64,000 bases of DNA from Aralia elata. Its lineage: Eukaryota; Streptophyta; Magnoliopsida; Apiales; Araliaceae. How positions within the stretch are numbered: position 1 is the stretch's first letter; each line of letters starts with the position of its first letter. The notes under the pieces are model-generated. The model was not told the origin of the DNA and ran no database searches. It worked only from the letters and a program-made list of their open reading frames with translations. Of this stretch, positions 32,891 through 43,329 are shown one piece after another. Position numbers and translations under genes: made by a program. The stretch covers positions 45,654,721 through 45,718,720 of the forward strand of contig CM068385.1 of the NCBI GenBank assembly GCA_034770075.1. Direction: 5' to 3'.

Positions 32891-33537
32891 TACGCTCTGC
32901 GGAGATTGTTACCAAGATTCCCGCTGACGATGAACTTGATTTGTTGGTGTAGTGTAGAGAGGAACTGCCCCGGCCATATGTATCCATGGTCTTCCCAATA
33001 ACATGTTATAACTGGCCGAGATATCCCAATACCTGAAAGGAAATATCGAAAGTAGTACAACGGCCCTATCTCCACGGGCAACTCTATTTCTCCCAATGTA
33101 TCCTTCCGGGATCCATCGAAGGCTCGCACCACCACGTGACTGGCCCGCAAGCGCTTGGGATTAATGTTCATTTTTCTCAGTGTACTGAGGGGACAAATAT
33201 TCAGTGCTGATCCCCCATCAATCAATACCCCATTCATGACATACCCTGATGAGATCACTGCGATGTGTAGCGGTCTCCGATGCCCCCTTCCCTCTTTCGG
33301 GATATCATCATCTGTGAATGATAGCACATTGTTCTCTAGCAGATGATCCACTAGGCGGCCGAAACTTTCTTGGCTCATTGTCTTGGGGATGTGAGCCTCC
33401 CCTAGGACTTTGGCCAAGATTCTGCAGTGGTCGCTGGATGATAACACCAAATCCATGATCGACGTTAGAGTCGATTCCTCGCTCACTGCCTTGATCCCCC
33501 TTACTTCAGGATGATCCATCTTTTCCAAGAACTCCAC
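32890..33537 (-). CDS. Tat-1 aspartic protease
   Basis: Open 215-residue stretch of the polyprotein. The active-site loop is GVLIDGGSALNICP, with Asp-Gly-Gly at residues 107-109, the variant usual in Tat elements instead of Asp-Thr-Gly. Upstream HIAVISSGYVMNG and downstream VVVRAFDGSRKDTLGEIELPV are the flanking strands of the fold. N-terminal residues 1-80 (MEFLEKMDHPEVRG, SFGRLVDHLLENNVLSF) belong to the gag-protease junction. The enzyme matures gag-pol. Stop and frame change at about 32890 toward the G-patch segment. Confidence 0.88.
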   Translation of the reverse strand: MEFLEKMDHPEVRGIKAVSEESTLTSIMDLVLSSSDHCRILAKVLGEAHIPKTMSQESFGRLVDHLLENNVLSFTDDDIPKEGRGHRRPLHIAVISSGYVMNGVLIDGGSALNICPLSTLRKMNINPKRLRASHVVVRAFDGSRKDTLGEIELPVEIGPLYYFRYFLSGIGISRPVITCYWEDHGYIWPGQFLSTLHQQIKFIVSGNLGNNLRRA

Positions 33538-33539
33538 GG

Positions 33540-35371
33540 CTTTTTCCCTCGGATATCCTCCTCGTTCTCTTTTCTTTTACTCTTGAGGACTCTTCCTGGA
33601 AGGTACAAGGGATTCCCCTTTGATGTTACGGAAGCACAACTGGCCGCCTCCTCTAATACACCCCCCGTAGTTCCACGGTACTGTTTTTAGATTGCAAATA
33701 GGGATCTGTGGTCTTGCTGCGATGAATGAGAGGTTTTGGAGCCGCTAACTTGATAGGCCCCCCTGTGATACTCCGGCTTGCACCCGTCAACCTAACCGGT
33801 GCCCCTTGCAATATTCTCCTGAGTACCCGTCATGCCAACCATCTCATCAATCCTTGTCATATAATTTCGCCTTGGCGGTCCTTCGGTTTTCGATGGCTTC
33901 CACCATATTGACCCCGTCCCCCATCATGCTTCGGTAGGGGATTGATTTTAACATTCGGCGGCTCGGGTTGTTCCACCACGATTTCCCCGCTATCAATCAG
34001 GTTTTTGAATTATGTGTTTCAGCGTCCAACATTCCTGAGTGTCATGACCCGGGGAACCCGAATGATATGCACACTTTTTACTGGGGTCAAATTTTCTTTC
34101 CCTTCGGGTCACATGGAGGTGCCAAATCGGACAATCTTCCTCTGTGATATCAATATTGCCAAAATCTGCTCAAGAGGATCCCCAAGCGGGGTGAATACCC
34201 GCCTCTTGTGTGGTCTCAAACCTCCTTCGTCCGTCCGTTTCTGGGATTAATCAAAATTGGGTTGCCGGGGCGGCCCAAATCTCTGTATTTGTACAGGAGG
34301 GCTATTCTCCACTTTCCTTGGATGAATCCCTGCAAGCACGAGAGAGACATCTTCCTCTTTTCGCTTTTTGGGGCCTGCGGGAAGTACTGCCATAATTCCC
34401 ACTTTGGATTTGTTCCGCAGCCCGTTTCAAGAGCTGTGAAGTCCCGGATTTTTACCCGATTTCAACCCCATATCCACCATTTCTCCGTGTTTTATCATCT
34501 CGGCGAAAGGTTCTTCCCAATCCCTGATATGACCCGCTCCATAATAAGGTGCTTCCTGTATATCCACAAAGGTCATCACCATCTCTGACTCACTCATTGG
34601 AGGATTCACTTGTGCGGCCATACCCCTCCATCGTTGGCATAGTCCCTGAAGGTTTCCCTTGGTTGCTTCTTGATTTTTGTCATTTGATATCTATCAGGGG
34701 CCATCTGTGCCTGAAAGCTATACTGTGTCAGAAAGGTATGGGCCAGCTCCTCCCAATTTATGAATCCGGGCAATTATCGAGACGGGCATAACCAGATCCT
34801 CGCCTCCCCCGTCAAGCTTTTCTGGAATAATTGCATCCTTAATCCTTCGTCTTCCGCATAGGACCCCAGTTCTCCAATATATATTTTCAGGTGAGTGTAA
34901 GGATCCCCTTTCCCATTTGTATTTCTCGAATTCGGGGATCTTAAATTTTCTCTGGATATCTGGTTCCGGGGAAGACACACAAATCTGCATAATTTAACCC
35001 TACCCAAGGAGCCTATGCCCTTTTAGAGATTGGATGGTCTCCTCCATCTGCTTCACTTTCCTGCCGAAGGTCATCAGTATCTCCCTCCTCTGGAATTGTG
35101 ATTACTGTCTTTGTTGAGGGCAGGAATGACCTTTGGGAGGATCGGCCCGTCCTTAAGCTGATGTTGGTTATTTTTAAATAGGATTGCATCATCCTTAGGA
35201 GGATTCTGGTCACCCCTGGCGGTGGTACATTGTGCGGTCCCCCTGGTTTGAACGGATCCTGTCTGATTAAGAACTGTTCTTTTAGCATTGTGGCCATTTC
35301 CATCATCTGCTTTTTAAAAATCATCAAACTCTTTCCCGAGAGATGGAACTATGATTGGGAAGATCAGCCAT
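33540..35371 (-). pseudogene. Tat-1 gag
   Basis: Starts at a minus-strand ATG at 35371 (MADLPNHSSISRERV) and continues after a frameshift with FKKQMMEMATMLKEQF. The gag core is spread over frames around 34720-35007: KIPEFEKYKW, DPYTHLKIYIGELGSYA, LRMQLFQKSLTGEARIWL, which match the plant Ty3/gypsy gag family. The C-terminal half (34427-34621, PYYGAGHIRDWEEPFAEMIK) is recognisable, the rest is in short frames. Gag coats the RNA genome. At least four frameshifts; because the LTRs show insertion-only differences, some may be assembly errors. Confidence 0.82.
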
Positions 35372-35533
35372 TTCAGAAGTTTAGAGACCTGGGCTTTCTT
35401 AGACTGCGAACGGGTTTGAGGAGCAATCCTGCAGGCAAAAACGGTTCGAAGTTCAGTCTTGGGCAATGAAAGGAGGATGGCGGATGCATGCTAAAGCTGT
35501 AAATTTTTTGTGTTTTGGGTTTTTTAATCTTTC

Positions 35534-35560
35534 CCTGCAAAAGAGAAAGTTAGTAGTCTT
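35534..35560 (-). promoter_or_regulatory. candidate 3' splice site upstream of Tat-1 gag
   Basis: Minus strand reads CTACTAACTTTCTCTTTTGC then AG/GG: a TACTAAC branch-point consensus, a pyrimidine run and a GCAG acceptor. It would end an intron about 160 nt before the gag start. A matching donor is not obvious in the leader. Tat-2 has two TTTTGCAG acceptor-like sites at about 51587 and 51668. Confidence 0.5.
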
Positions 35561-36098
35561 TTAGTGCAATAACAAATGCTAAAACATGACTTTATTATGC
35601 TTCCCCAGCTGTTTCCTACAAAACATGGAGGTCAGTATTCTCTTTTGACAACAGGGGAGGTATATATGAAATGGGATCATGACATTTTATTTTTTCTATT
35701 TTAATACGCTTGAACGTAAAAAGGGCATGAAGAAGACTTTTCCTGCGTTGGGTTTATCAGAGGCTGACCTACCCTAGGGTTACTCTCACGGGCTTTTCGG
35801 CATGAAGGTTCCCAAATCTTCGCAATCTACTCGTTTGAGCCCTTTCGATTGGAGCGGATTTTGAGTGGTGCGTTTTCCTGAGCCATCTCCGGGGAGCAGC
35901 CCCATCGAGTCCAGTAATAAGCAACCGACGGGTTCGCCTCAGGAGAGGTACTCTCTCAACATACATTCACATTCATCGTCCTCACCGCATGCAAATGATT
36001 ACTTTGAAGTAAAAGAAAAACCCATTCAATCATTCATTCATTGGACAACAACAACACACATTTACACAACAATAAATAAAAGACGTCAAAATGTCATA

Positions 36099-36155
36099 CG
36101 CACATACACAATTATAAATTTTAAAGGATAGGATAGCATCAAGATTCGAATGCGG
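36099..36155 (-). other. leader arm of PBS-spanning inverted repeat (Tat-1)
   Basis: Pairs with 36525-36581 inside the 5' LTR. The core agrees at 26 of 27 positions (around AAAGGATAGGA and AGCATCAAGATT). The loop between the arms holds the LTR end and the primer site. Confidence 0.7.
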
Positions 36156-36171
36156 CTTAAGTCCTCTAATG

Positions 36172-36189
36172 TCCCCAGCAGAGTCGCCA
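36172..36189 (-). other. primer binding site (Tat-1)
   Basis: Minus strand reads TGGCGACTCTGCTGGGGA, two bases (GC) from the LTR edge at 36192. Tat-2 has the identical 18 bases at 50990-51007. Ogre/Tat elements are reported to use a tRNA-Arg primer; I cannot confirm the tRNA without a search. Confidence 0.85.
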
Positions 36190-36191
36190 GC

Positions 36192-38377
36192 TGTCGACGC
36201 CGGGTTGGAATCGCTTAACGCGGGGGTTGTAACCCTTTCCAATTTTTGCCTTTTCATTAGATGATTTTTTTGGAAAAGGTCGGCATTAATGTCGACGGGG
36301 TTTTTAAAGATTGTTTTTATGATGAGCCAATTTAACCAGAGTCGCCAGTTGGTATATTTTGAAATGGATGTACCAACTCATCCGAGTTTTCGTTTTTATA
36401 AATCGCTGGCTCATATGTGACTCCGAATTAATTGGTCTGCGAATCGAGATTCATAGAGTTCGGGGGGCTTGCTTAAGTGAGGGGAAGGTGTTAGGCACCC
36501 CTCGACTTCCGTGAAGCACGGTTACCGCAATCTTGATGCTCTCCTATCCTTTAAATTCATGAAATGTGTGTGTGTGGCGCGTTGTGCGTGTGTGTGTGCC
36601 TATGTAAATGTCGTGATGAGTTTGCATAAAAGGATCATTTGGATTATTAGGGAAAATTGTGTTTTTTTCTTTGAAAATGCCTTAGGATGTTCCATCCCGG
36701 TTTAAACGAGAAAGCTTTGCGAGAAAGGGTTGATTTTAGTTGGCAAAACTATGAGATTTTCCTTAGGTGTCGTTTTGGGCAAAACAAGAGTTTTAAACCT
36801 TCGTAAAAATAGGAATCGAAATCTATACATTGCCTTCATAAAATGATGGGCAACTTCTAGGATATCTTTCACCCTACGCACCAAGATTTAATAAAAACGG
36901 TGTTTTATTTTATAAAACCATTTTTTTGTGATATTTGAAAACGACTATTCTTTAGCCTTCCCGTTTTAATAGAAATCGACATTCATTAACACCTCCAAAT
37001 TTTTAGCTACGTGATGCTAACCTCCTAGTTTGCTTGATTTTAAGGAAAAAACCTTCATCGTTTAATCTTTGAAATCCTTTTTCGTGTCACAAAATCCAAT
37101 CAAGCATAAACACGCGTTCGGGGATATTCATGGGCATGTAAGCCATCAAAATAACCCCAAACGCCCACAATCACAAGTTTCACTATTTCGGGGCCTTAAA
37201 CGCGATTATCGCCTTGGCGTCGTTTTAAGGCCCGACGATTACATATTTACAATAACGGATACATCCACCCGATTACATACATTCAAAAAATGTCCATCAT
37301 CGGATTTGGACCACGGGGTCGCATTCCTAGGCTCACATCCGAACTTATTGCACAACCACCAAATGGATATAACGAAAATAATCAACAACGGGATGCCTAA
37401 CACTCTAGGACATCTTACAATGACGATTGAAATACATTACGAATGATACATCACCAACAATAGTTAAAATTTGCACCAAACGGATATCATCGGGCTATTT
37501 AGGGGGAATTTCATTCCGATGAGACCCTCACTAATAGTCCCTAACCCCATGGCATCAACAATAATATGTAAGAAAAAAACTACATTTAAGGTAATTTAGA
37601 ATGACCAAAAGCTCAACAAAATAGCATAACAAAATGCTAAGAACAAAGGGTTTTTTACCTTGCAATTAATCCCCACCAATATGTATGAATTTGTGTATTG
37701 AGTAGAGTAGAAAATATGAGATATAATCTCACAAAAATAGGTACAATTTCTTACTATTTCTCACTCTTTTCTCTCTTAATTTTTGCTGTTTTCCTCCTAT
37801 TTTTCTTTCCTCTCCCCGAACTGCTGCTGCTAAGCTGCTGAATTCCTTCTCTTTTTTTTCTTCCTGTATGCGAACTGGCCTAAATATAGCACTGCCAAGG
37901 GCAGCCGCAGATCTATCTGCGGCTGGCCGCAAGATAGATCTGCGGCTGGCCCTTGATTCTCCCCCCCAGCCCGCGCTCGAGTCCCGTGCGCTTCGAGTCC
38001 CGTGCTGCCTCGAGTTCCTGTCCTTAGGCCGCGAATTGATCTGCGGCTAACTGTTGATTTTCCACAGTTTTTCCTCGTTTTCCGTGCCTCGTCTCGGATT
38101 TTCGTGTCGTACCGTTGGGTTTTCCCTCCGCTGACGGGTTTGCGCTCGGCAGTCCGGAACCCGTCGGGAAACGTGCCACGTCATCCGGGCAAGCACAGTG
38201 ATCAGTAACTGACTCTCGACATTCGCTTGTTGTCGTGTCGGCTTCAATATCATCCCGTCGTGGTGGTTTTGAGGGTTCGTCTTTATGTCCACCCTTTATT
38301 CTCGTGTGCCGGGTCAATTGACGATTTTGCCCTCCTGTCAGGGTTAGTATAGGAAATGCAAAAATCGGGTGTCTACA
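36192..38377 (-). repeat. 5' LTR of Tat-1
   Basis: TGTCGACGCCGG to GTGTCTACA, 2186 bp. Compared with the other LTR, nearly every difference is an extra single base in this copy (for example GGGGGG for GGGGG, ATGTTCC for ATGTCC). Contains the hairpin and primer-site copy at 36322-36414, the hairpin pair at 36479-36521, the LTR arm 36525-36581, a GT tract near 36565-36598 and the palindromic block at 37911-38048. Confidence 0.95.
36322..36414 (-). other. nested hairpin with PBS-like 12-mer, Tat-1 5' LTR
   Basis: Outer arms 36322-36329 and 36407-36414, inner arms 36347-36354 and 36371-36378, primer-site copy CTGGCGACTCTG (minus strand) at 36337-36348. Confidence 0.75.
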
Positions 38378-38382
38378 GTTAA

Positions 38383-38627
38383 CATATTTGATATCTAGCA
38401 AATCTTACCTGATTATCTTCTTTCTTCTTCTTCAATTTTTTTTTTCTGTTTTCCTACCTTTTTTTTTAATATTATTAAAGTCCGACTATATATTGCGACA
38501 AATTTTTGTTAAATTACAATTATGAAATCTATCAATACATGAGATTGAAAGAATTATAAGAGGATCACACTTATTACACATCTCTCCTTTTGAGTTACCA
38601 TTAATACTTATCAACGTAGTTGACAAT
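38383..38627. other. short flank between Tat-1 and the CACTA end
   Basis: Non-coding, T-rich. It continues the DNA found left of 24402, the pre-insertion site of Tat-1. Nothing further recognised. Confidence 0.5.
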
Positions 38628-39002
38628 CACTACAAAAAATGCGATTCGGCAACAAATGGTTTACGTTGCTACAGGTGCGGAATTTCGTTGCCAAAGGACA
38701 TTTGCAATGATTTTTCGGTCATTGGACCATCCGTTGCGCAATCAATGTTGCTAATTGTCTAGCAACGAAATTATTTTATCCGTTGCAGAAAGTAAGATAT
38801 TTCGCAACGAAAGTTGATTTTTGTGTAAAAGCATAGATCATTTAGCAATAAAATGTATTGTAGCAAATGTATTAATAAATTGTTACTGAAAAGCAACTTT
38901 CGTTGCAAAATCCGTCTAATTGGCAACGAAAAGAACCTTTTTTTTGTCAAAGAAGATGAAATTCGTTGCGTTTGATACACATTTGCCAACGATGTTTGCT
39001 GT
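38628..39002 (+). mobile_element. CACTA (En/Spm-type) transposon end, truncated
   Basis: Starts CACTACAAAAAATGCG, the CACTA-type terminal repeat, preceded by AAT. The next 370 bp hold about ten copies, in both orientations, of GCAACGAAA, the kind of subterminal motif that the transposase binds. The other end is missing: at 39003 a Tekay-type LTR begins. The frame at 38771-39016 is unrelated. Confidence 0.7.
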
Positions 39003-39252
39003 TGTGACGCCTCCAAATCCGGGTAACTTTAAACCCTAGATAAGGTGCTGCAAGGTACTACCCATTCAACATAATCTGAAAGACAGGAATATAATTACTA
39101 AACTATTACAAACTGTCTTACTCTAATCCTCAGGTTCTACGACCTTTACATATTTGAAACATTCTCATATGAATAAATATTACATCACATTAATTAATAC
39201 ATCAACCATAGTATATAAACTATTACATTAAAGTCCTTTATTCGGAAACTTT

Positions 39253-39302
39253 TCATTTTCCTTTATCCTTCTTTGCTGAACTCTCAACCTACTTGGACTT
39301 AG
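39253..39302 (-). other. degenerate mini-exon in Tekay-type LTR (39003)
   Basis: Minus strand: TTTTCAG acceptor, then A-K-S-K, a stop, then E-S-S-A-K-K-D-K-G-K and TGA. Same split-codon phase as in the LTRs at 11416, 41953 and 60969. Confidence 0.45.
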
Positions 39303-40259
39303 CTGAAAACATTTAATTCACAGCAAGAATGAGCTACAAAGCTCAGCAAGTATAAACAGTTGCATAAACAACAAAATCAAGAATCATGTACAATTTCAAC
39401 AACTGAACAATAGTTGTGAAAAAATCTTCGAATAAATTGGAATAATAATAGAAGATTCCTTTTTATTTAACATTTTCGAAATGACATACTTGAGCGGTCA
39501 CACAACCTTGACCTTTTTCTTTTATAAAAGGTTTAACAGATTTGTACTGTAAATCGATATTTTCCAAGTACGTTAGGGGATCAGCCTATTGTACTCATGT
39601 TGTGCACAACTTATTGCTTTTAAACGACTATATGCGTTTGTTTTTACACCGCGAAGGCCAATCGAAAATCCGACCAAAATACCCTTAATAACAAGGTTGT
39701 TCATCTCAGATTTAAGTCAGAGTCCACACTAATTTAATTTGGTTTGGATAGCATTTAAGAATTTAACAATTTCAAATCATATCTTAACACATGTGTCTAG
39801 TCAGAACAAAAGGCATTGACTAATTTTAAAACAGTTCATGGATTATCGAACTTTAAATCTTTAATAAAAATGCAATTTAGCATAATTGAATAACTTGTAC
39901 AATTATAAAATTAATTGCATAAGTTTAGAGTTCACACAATATATAAATATTGTGTAAATTAGCACTTTAATACAGTATTTGAATGAAACCGAAAATTAGC
40001 ACAATAAAATAATTTGTGGAAGTAAAACTTGCAAAAAACTCTATATATTTGTTTACGTCACATTATTACTCATTTTATGTTGTTCATGTTTTATAAATTA
40101 AGTAGCGCGATAACCTTTCAAAAATGTCTCTTGGCGTCGCGGCGTTCGTGAACTCCACGACTCTCATAACGACCCCTTATGATGGTTTATATTCATTATT
40201 ATTAATTTTATAATATTCATCTTTTATAAGTTGGAACCTTTTAGAATAATGTCAAAAAT

Positions 40260-40410
40260 GTCACATGTCGTCGCGAAACGGCACGACGGCACGCCCGACA
40301 TGCACGACGCCGCTCGGCGTTGCCCAACCCGTCCCAACGTGCACCACGTCGCTCGGCGTCCCTCGACACGCCCCGACGTGCACCATGTCGTTCGGCGTCG
40401 CACGACATCC
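40260..40410. other. GC-rich repeat block in Tekay-type LTR
   Basis: Three units of about 45 bp with CGACGTGCACCATGTCG-like and CTCGGCGT cores (for example GCACGACGCCGCTCGGCGT), in AT-rich surroundings. Same position relative to the LTR 3' end (about 1.3 kb) as the block in S1. Confidence 0.6.
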
Positions 40411-40416
40411 GAAAAC

Positions 40417-40887
40417 TGAAAGTAGTATGTACACAACCTAATCATATTTGATGTGATGTAGAATATACTTTGCAATCTTATTGTTTACTAATAAAAGAAT
40501 TTATTTATTAAAAAGTATTCTTCGTTATCTACATGATGCTGTTATATTAAATGTGATAAACTCATAGTTTTGAGCAATGCTTTTAGAATCATGATGATGA
40601 TCATGCTAATGAGATCTAAATTCTAGATAGCTCACAAACTAAAATCGTTTCTAATTGTTGGATTACTAAAAAGGGGATTAGTGAATCCGGATAGATTGGT
40701 ACATACTTTGTTTGTTCTTAGGAAGAGGATGATTGATCTCATAATCATTTGTGTGGAGACACTAAAGCAAATATGTAGGTGCTTATTGGAGAATAAGTTC
40801 ACTGAACGTGGCTCGCTAAAGGAATACCTAATAGGATTTTACTTGTCTGTCAATAGGAATTCTTTAAGTAATAGTAGTACAAGCGAT
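40417..40887 (+). repeat. copia LTR fragment (family of A, B and C)
   Basis: TGAAAGTAGTATGTACACAA matches the first 470 bp of the copia LTR (16597 onward). No polypurine tract precedes it, so this is a 5' or solo LTR. At 40888 it is cut by a Tekay-type LTR end; GCGAT (40883-40887) would be its target duplication. Confidence 0.85.
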
Positions 40888-41367
40888 TGTGAAGCCCCCA
40901 AAATCGGGTCCACACAACCCAATTTTGAGTTGCCAAAATACATACTACAAATACAAATTTTCTCACCAAAATCAATTATTAAAAATGATGAATAACACTC
41001 TACATAAAAGTACAATCAATAACTGTTTTAGGAATCAAAACCTTTGGGAAATGATCGAGAAAACCTTCGCACATTGGAGGCCATGCCTCTAAGTTATAAT
41101 AAATATCATAAGACTTGAGAATTAGCCTTGGTTGACCCATGAGACCCCAAAGAAAAACGAGAAGATTAGTATTCTGTTTATTCTAATGGTGGGTATCGTC
41201 TTGCCATATAATTATTTCCATTAAGTCAAACTTATGATTATTATCCAACCATACTTCAAGATTATATAGATAGTGCTCATAGATATAGTCAGTAAGTGGA
41301 TGCGCACAACCATATCTTATGGCAACAAGATTTTATATGTTGTTGGACATCTTGTATGATAGGTACT
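40888..41367 (-). repeat. Tekay-type LTR 3' end fragment
   Basis: TGTGAAGCCCCCAAAATCGG is an inverted Tekay LTR end. Only 480 bp are present before the next LTR end at 41368. Confidence 0.65.
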
Positions 41368-41693
41368 TGTGACGCTCTCAAATTCGAGTTCACACCACCC
41401 TATTTGGTTCACCAAAATCAATTAGTAAAATGTCGTATAACATACGACACACACTTTAAGTTCTCAGTACAATTTATAACTTAATGAGGACAACCACTAA
41501 CTCGGACCATCACTTCATTCCCTTATTTTTCCCGCTAGACCCAGCTACGTACATTCTTATTACCTGAAAGGAATTGTGAAACAAAAGGGTGAGAACAAAT
41601 AGCCTAGTAAAGAATATCATGACTAAGATATTAATGAATAACATATCATTAATCTTCAATAATAATAAACTTGATTGAATATAATAGACAACA
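41368..41693 (-). repeat. Tekay-type LTR 3' end fragment with partial mini-exon
   Basis: TGTGACGCTCTCAAATTCG marks the LTR end. The minus strand around 41510-41560 has CTTTCAG followed by V-A-G-S-S-G-K-N-K-G-M-K and a stop, like the mini-exons of the relatives but in a different phase. It is interrupted by solo LTR S3 and seems to resume at 45786. Confidence 0.65.
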
Positions 41694-41952
41694 TGTGACG
41701 CCCCCAAATTCGGGTCTCCAAATACCCGGATCTGGTCATCACGATCCAACACAATCTTCACCTTTAACAACATATGATAGCTAAAAGTGCGGAATATAAT
41801 AAACATAGGTTGTTCATTTAAGGTGTTACTAGTCCCAGAATACAATTAACCTTAATCAAGTACATCAACCCATACCCTAAGTAACTATTAGGGTTTAAAT
41901 TACATGAACAGTAATTAAATTACACATGATTATAAAGTCTGCTACAAGGAAT

Positions 41953-42005
41953 CTATTGTTTCATCTTTTCTTTTCCTTTGTTCTTCCCTGAAGTCTCGGG
42001 TTTCG
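41953..42005 (-). other. lysine-rich mini-exon in solo LTR S3
   Basis: Minus strand: TTATTGCAG acceptor, then a frame A-K-P-E-T-S-G-K-N-K-G-K-E-K-M-K-Q and a stop. Very like the S1 copy (A-K-P-E, then N-K-G-K-G-K-M). The codon phase is the same. Confidence 0.5.
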
Positions 42006-43329
42006 CTGCAATAAAGTCATGATATAGCAAGAATGAGCAACGAGTTTGCTCAGCAAGTTCAAAGTACAACAATAAAGATATATCATGATGAAGGGATGAT
42101 AAAAAAAAAGATTTCAACAATAGAATAATCAGAAGCAAGAACATTAAATGCTTTTAGAACAATTGATAGTCAAATAGACTTTGAACGATAACTTCCAGAG
42201 GAGTCAATAGCTGGTTGACCCTCTGGTTACTGGCTACATAATAACGTACTTGAGGGGATCAGCCTCGCGTACCCTATGTATATGCATAACATTTAATTCT
42301 GCTATTTGTACCTTATATACGGTACGTGGGGTACTCCCCTATAAATAAAGGGGTGTTCATGCAGTCTAAGAATCCTTACCATTGATTGGGTTCGGATAGC
42401 TTTTATAAATTTTCACGAAATTGTCTGACCGAACAAGGGTTCAGACTTAACCATGAATGGTTTATAGATTTCTGAACTTAAATATACGAATTCAAATGCA
42501 CGAATGTCAATAAATATACAGATGTGGAATAACTGTGAAAGTGATTAGACCACTTAAAGCATGCTTGGCAATAAAATTCAAGCTTAAAGAATACTTGCAA
42601 TAATATATACCTTTTGCATGAATTAAAATACTGCATAAGGTTTAAAAAGTATTGCTCAAGGTAAAAAGTTGGGTAAGGAAGAACTTGCAATAATGTAAGA
42701 AGTTTAGGGTTAGGAACTTGCAGAAATCAAAGTTCGGGATAGAGGACTTGCCTGTTTGCTCAGCTACAGATAAATTTTAGCTTTAATTACTTGACCTTGG
42801 ATAACCTATCAGTTGGTAGAATTGGTTTATCCATTAGCATTGCGTAATTATACCCACTTATGCTATCCATTTAGCAGATAAATAATTCACCGAACTTAAT
42901 TACTACCTAGCCATCAGCTAACAAAAATTTAATGACCTCTATTTAAACAGATAATAATTAATCAGGGTCACTTATCATTTGAATACTCCAATTATTACCT
43001 TTAATTGTTTCCAGGTATGGTCTAACAATCCTTATTTATCATTTATAAAATGAATTTATTTTGGTTTAAAGATAGCAGAAAACCCTTGATCATTGATTTA
43101 ATTTACTCTCAATTATTATTTATCTGTAGGGTAATTTAGTAATTATTAACCTTGTCTCTTATTCAACATTGATTTAATACTTACTGTATGAATCCTGCCC
43201 ATACTTAATTATTATTAAGAAATCCTTAAGGGTTATTATCATTAAGAACCAACAATAAGTACCTAACTTAATAATTTCCTTCATACTTAATCATTATTTC
43301 ATTAATGATTAAGTAATTACCATCCTTAT

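Larger units (their letters stand above)
35372..36171 (-). other. untranslated leader of Tat-1
   Basis: Non-coding stretch between primer site and gag. 35757-36010 is about 94 percent identical by eye to 51170-51425 in Tat-2, more than the LTRs are. It also holds the right arm of the long inverted repeat (36099-36155) and, just before gag, a 3' splice-like site. A short frame starting MYVERVP begins at the same place in both elements, but a 1-base difference shifts it, so coding is unlikely. Confidence 0.75.
24403..38377 (-). mobile_element. Tat-lineage Ty3/gypsy element Tat-1 (Ogre/Retand-like), near complete
   Basis: 13,975 bp in minus orientation with LTRs at 24403-26542 and 36192-38377 and GTTAA duplications at 24398-24402 and 38378-38382. 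From right to left: 5' LTR, primer site, leader, gag, protease, G-patch-like motif, acidic linker, RT, RNase H, a second (archaeal-type) RNase H, integrase, 3' non-coding region, tandem array, polypurine tract, 3' LTR. The double RNase H before integrase is a hallmark of the Tat lineage. No extra ORF precedes gag, so it is closer to Retand-type than to Ogre in the strict sense. The LTRs are almost free of substitutions. Confidence 0.95.
39003..40416 (-). mobile_element. Tekay-type LTR, 5' part missing
   Basis: TGTGACGCCTCCAAATCCGG at the left is the inverted LTR 3' end. It contains the shared GGCTGATC motif (39567-39586), the TGAGCT / AGCTCA hairpin (about 39329-39344) and the mini-exon (39253-39302). 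The right part is cut by a copia LTR at 40417, in the middle of a GC-rich block (40120-40410), so the LTR start is not seen. Confidence 0.75.
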
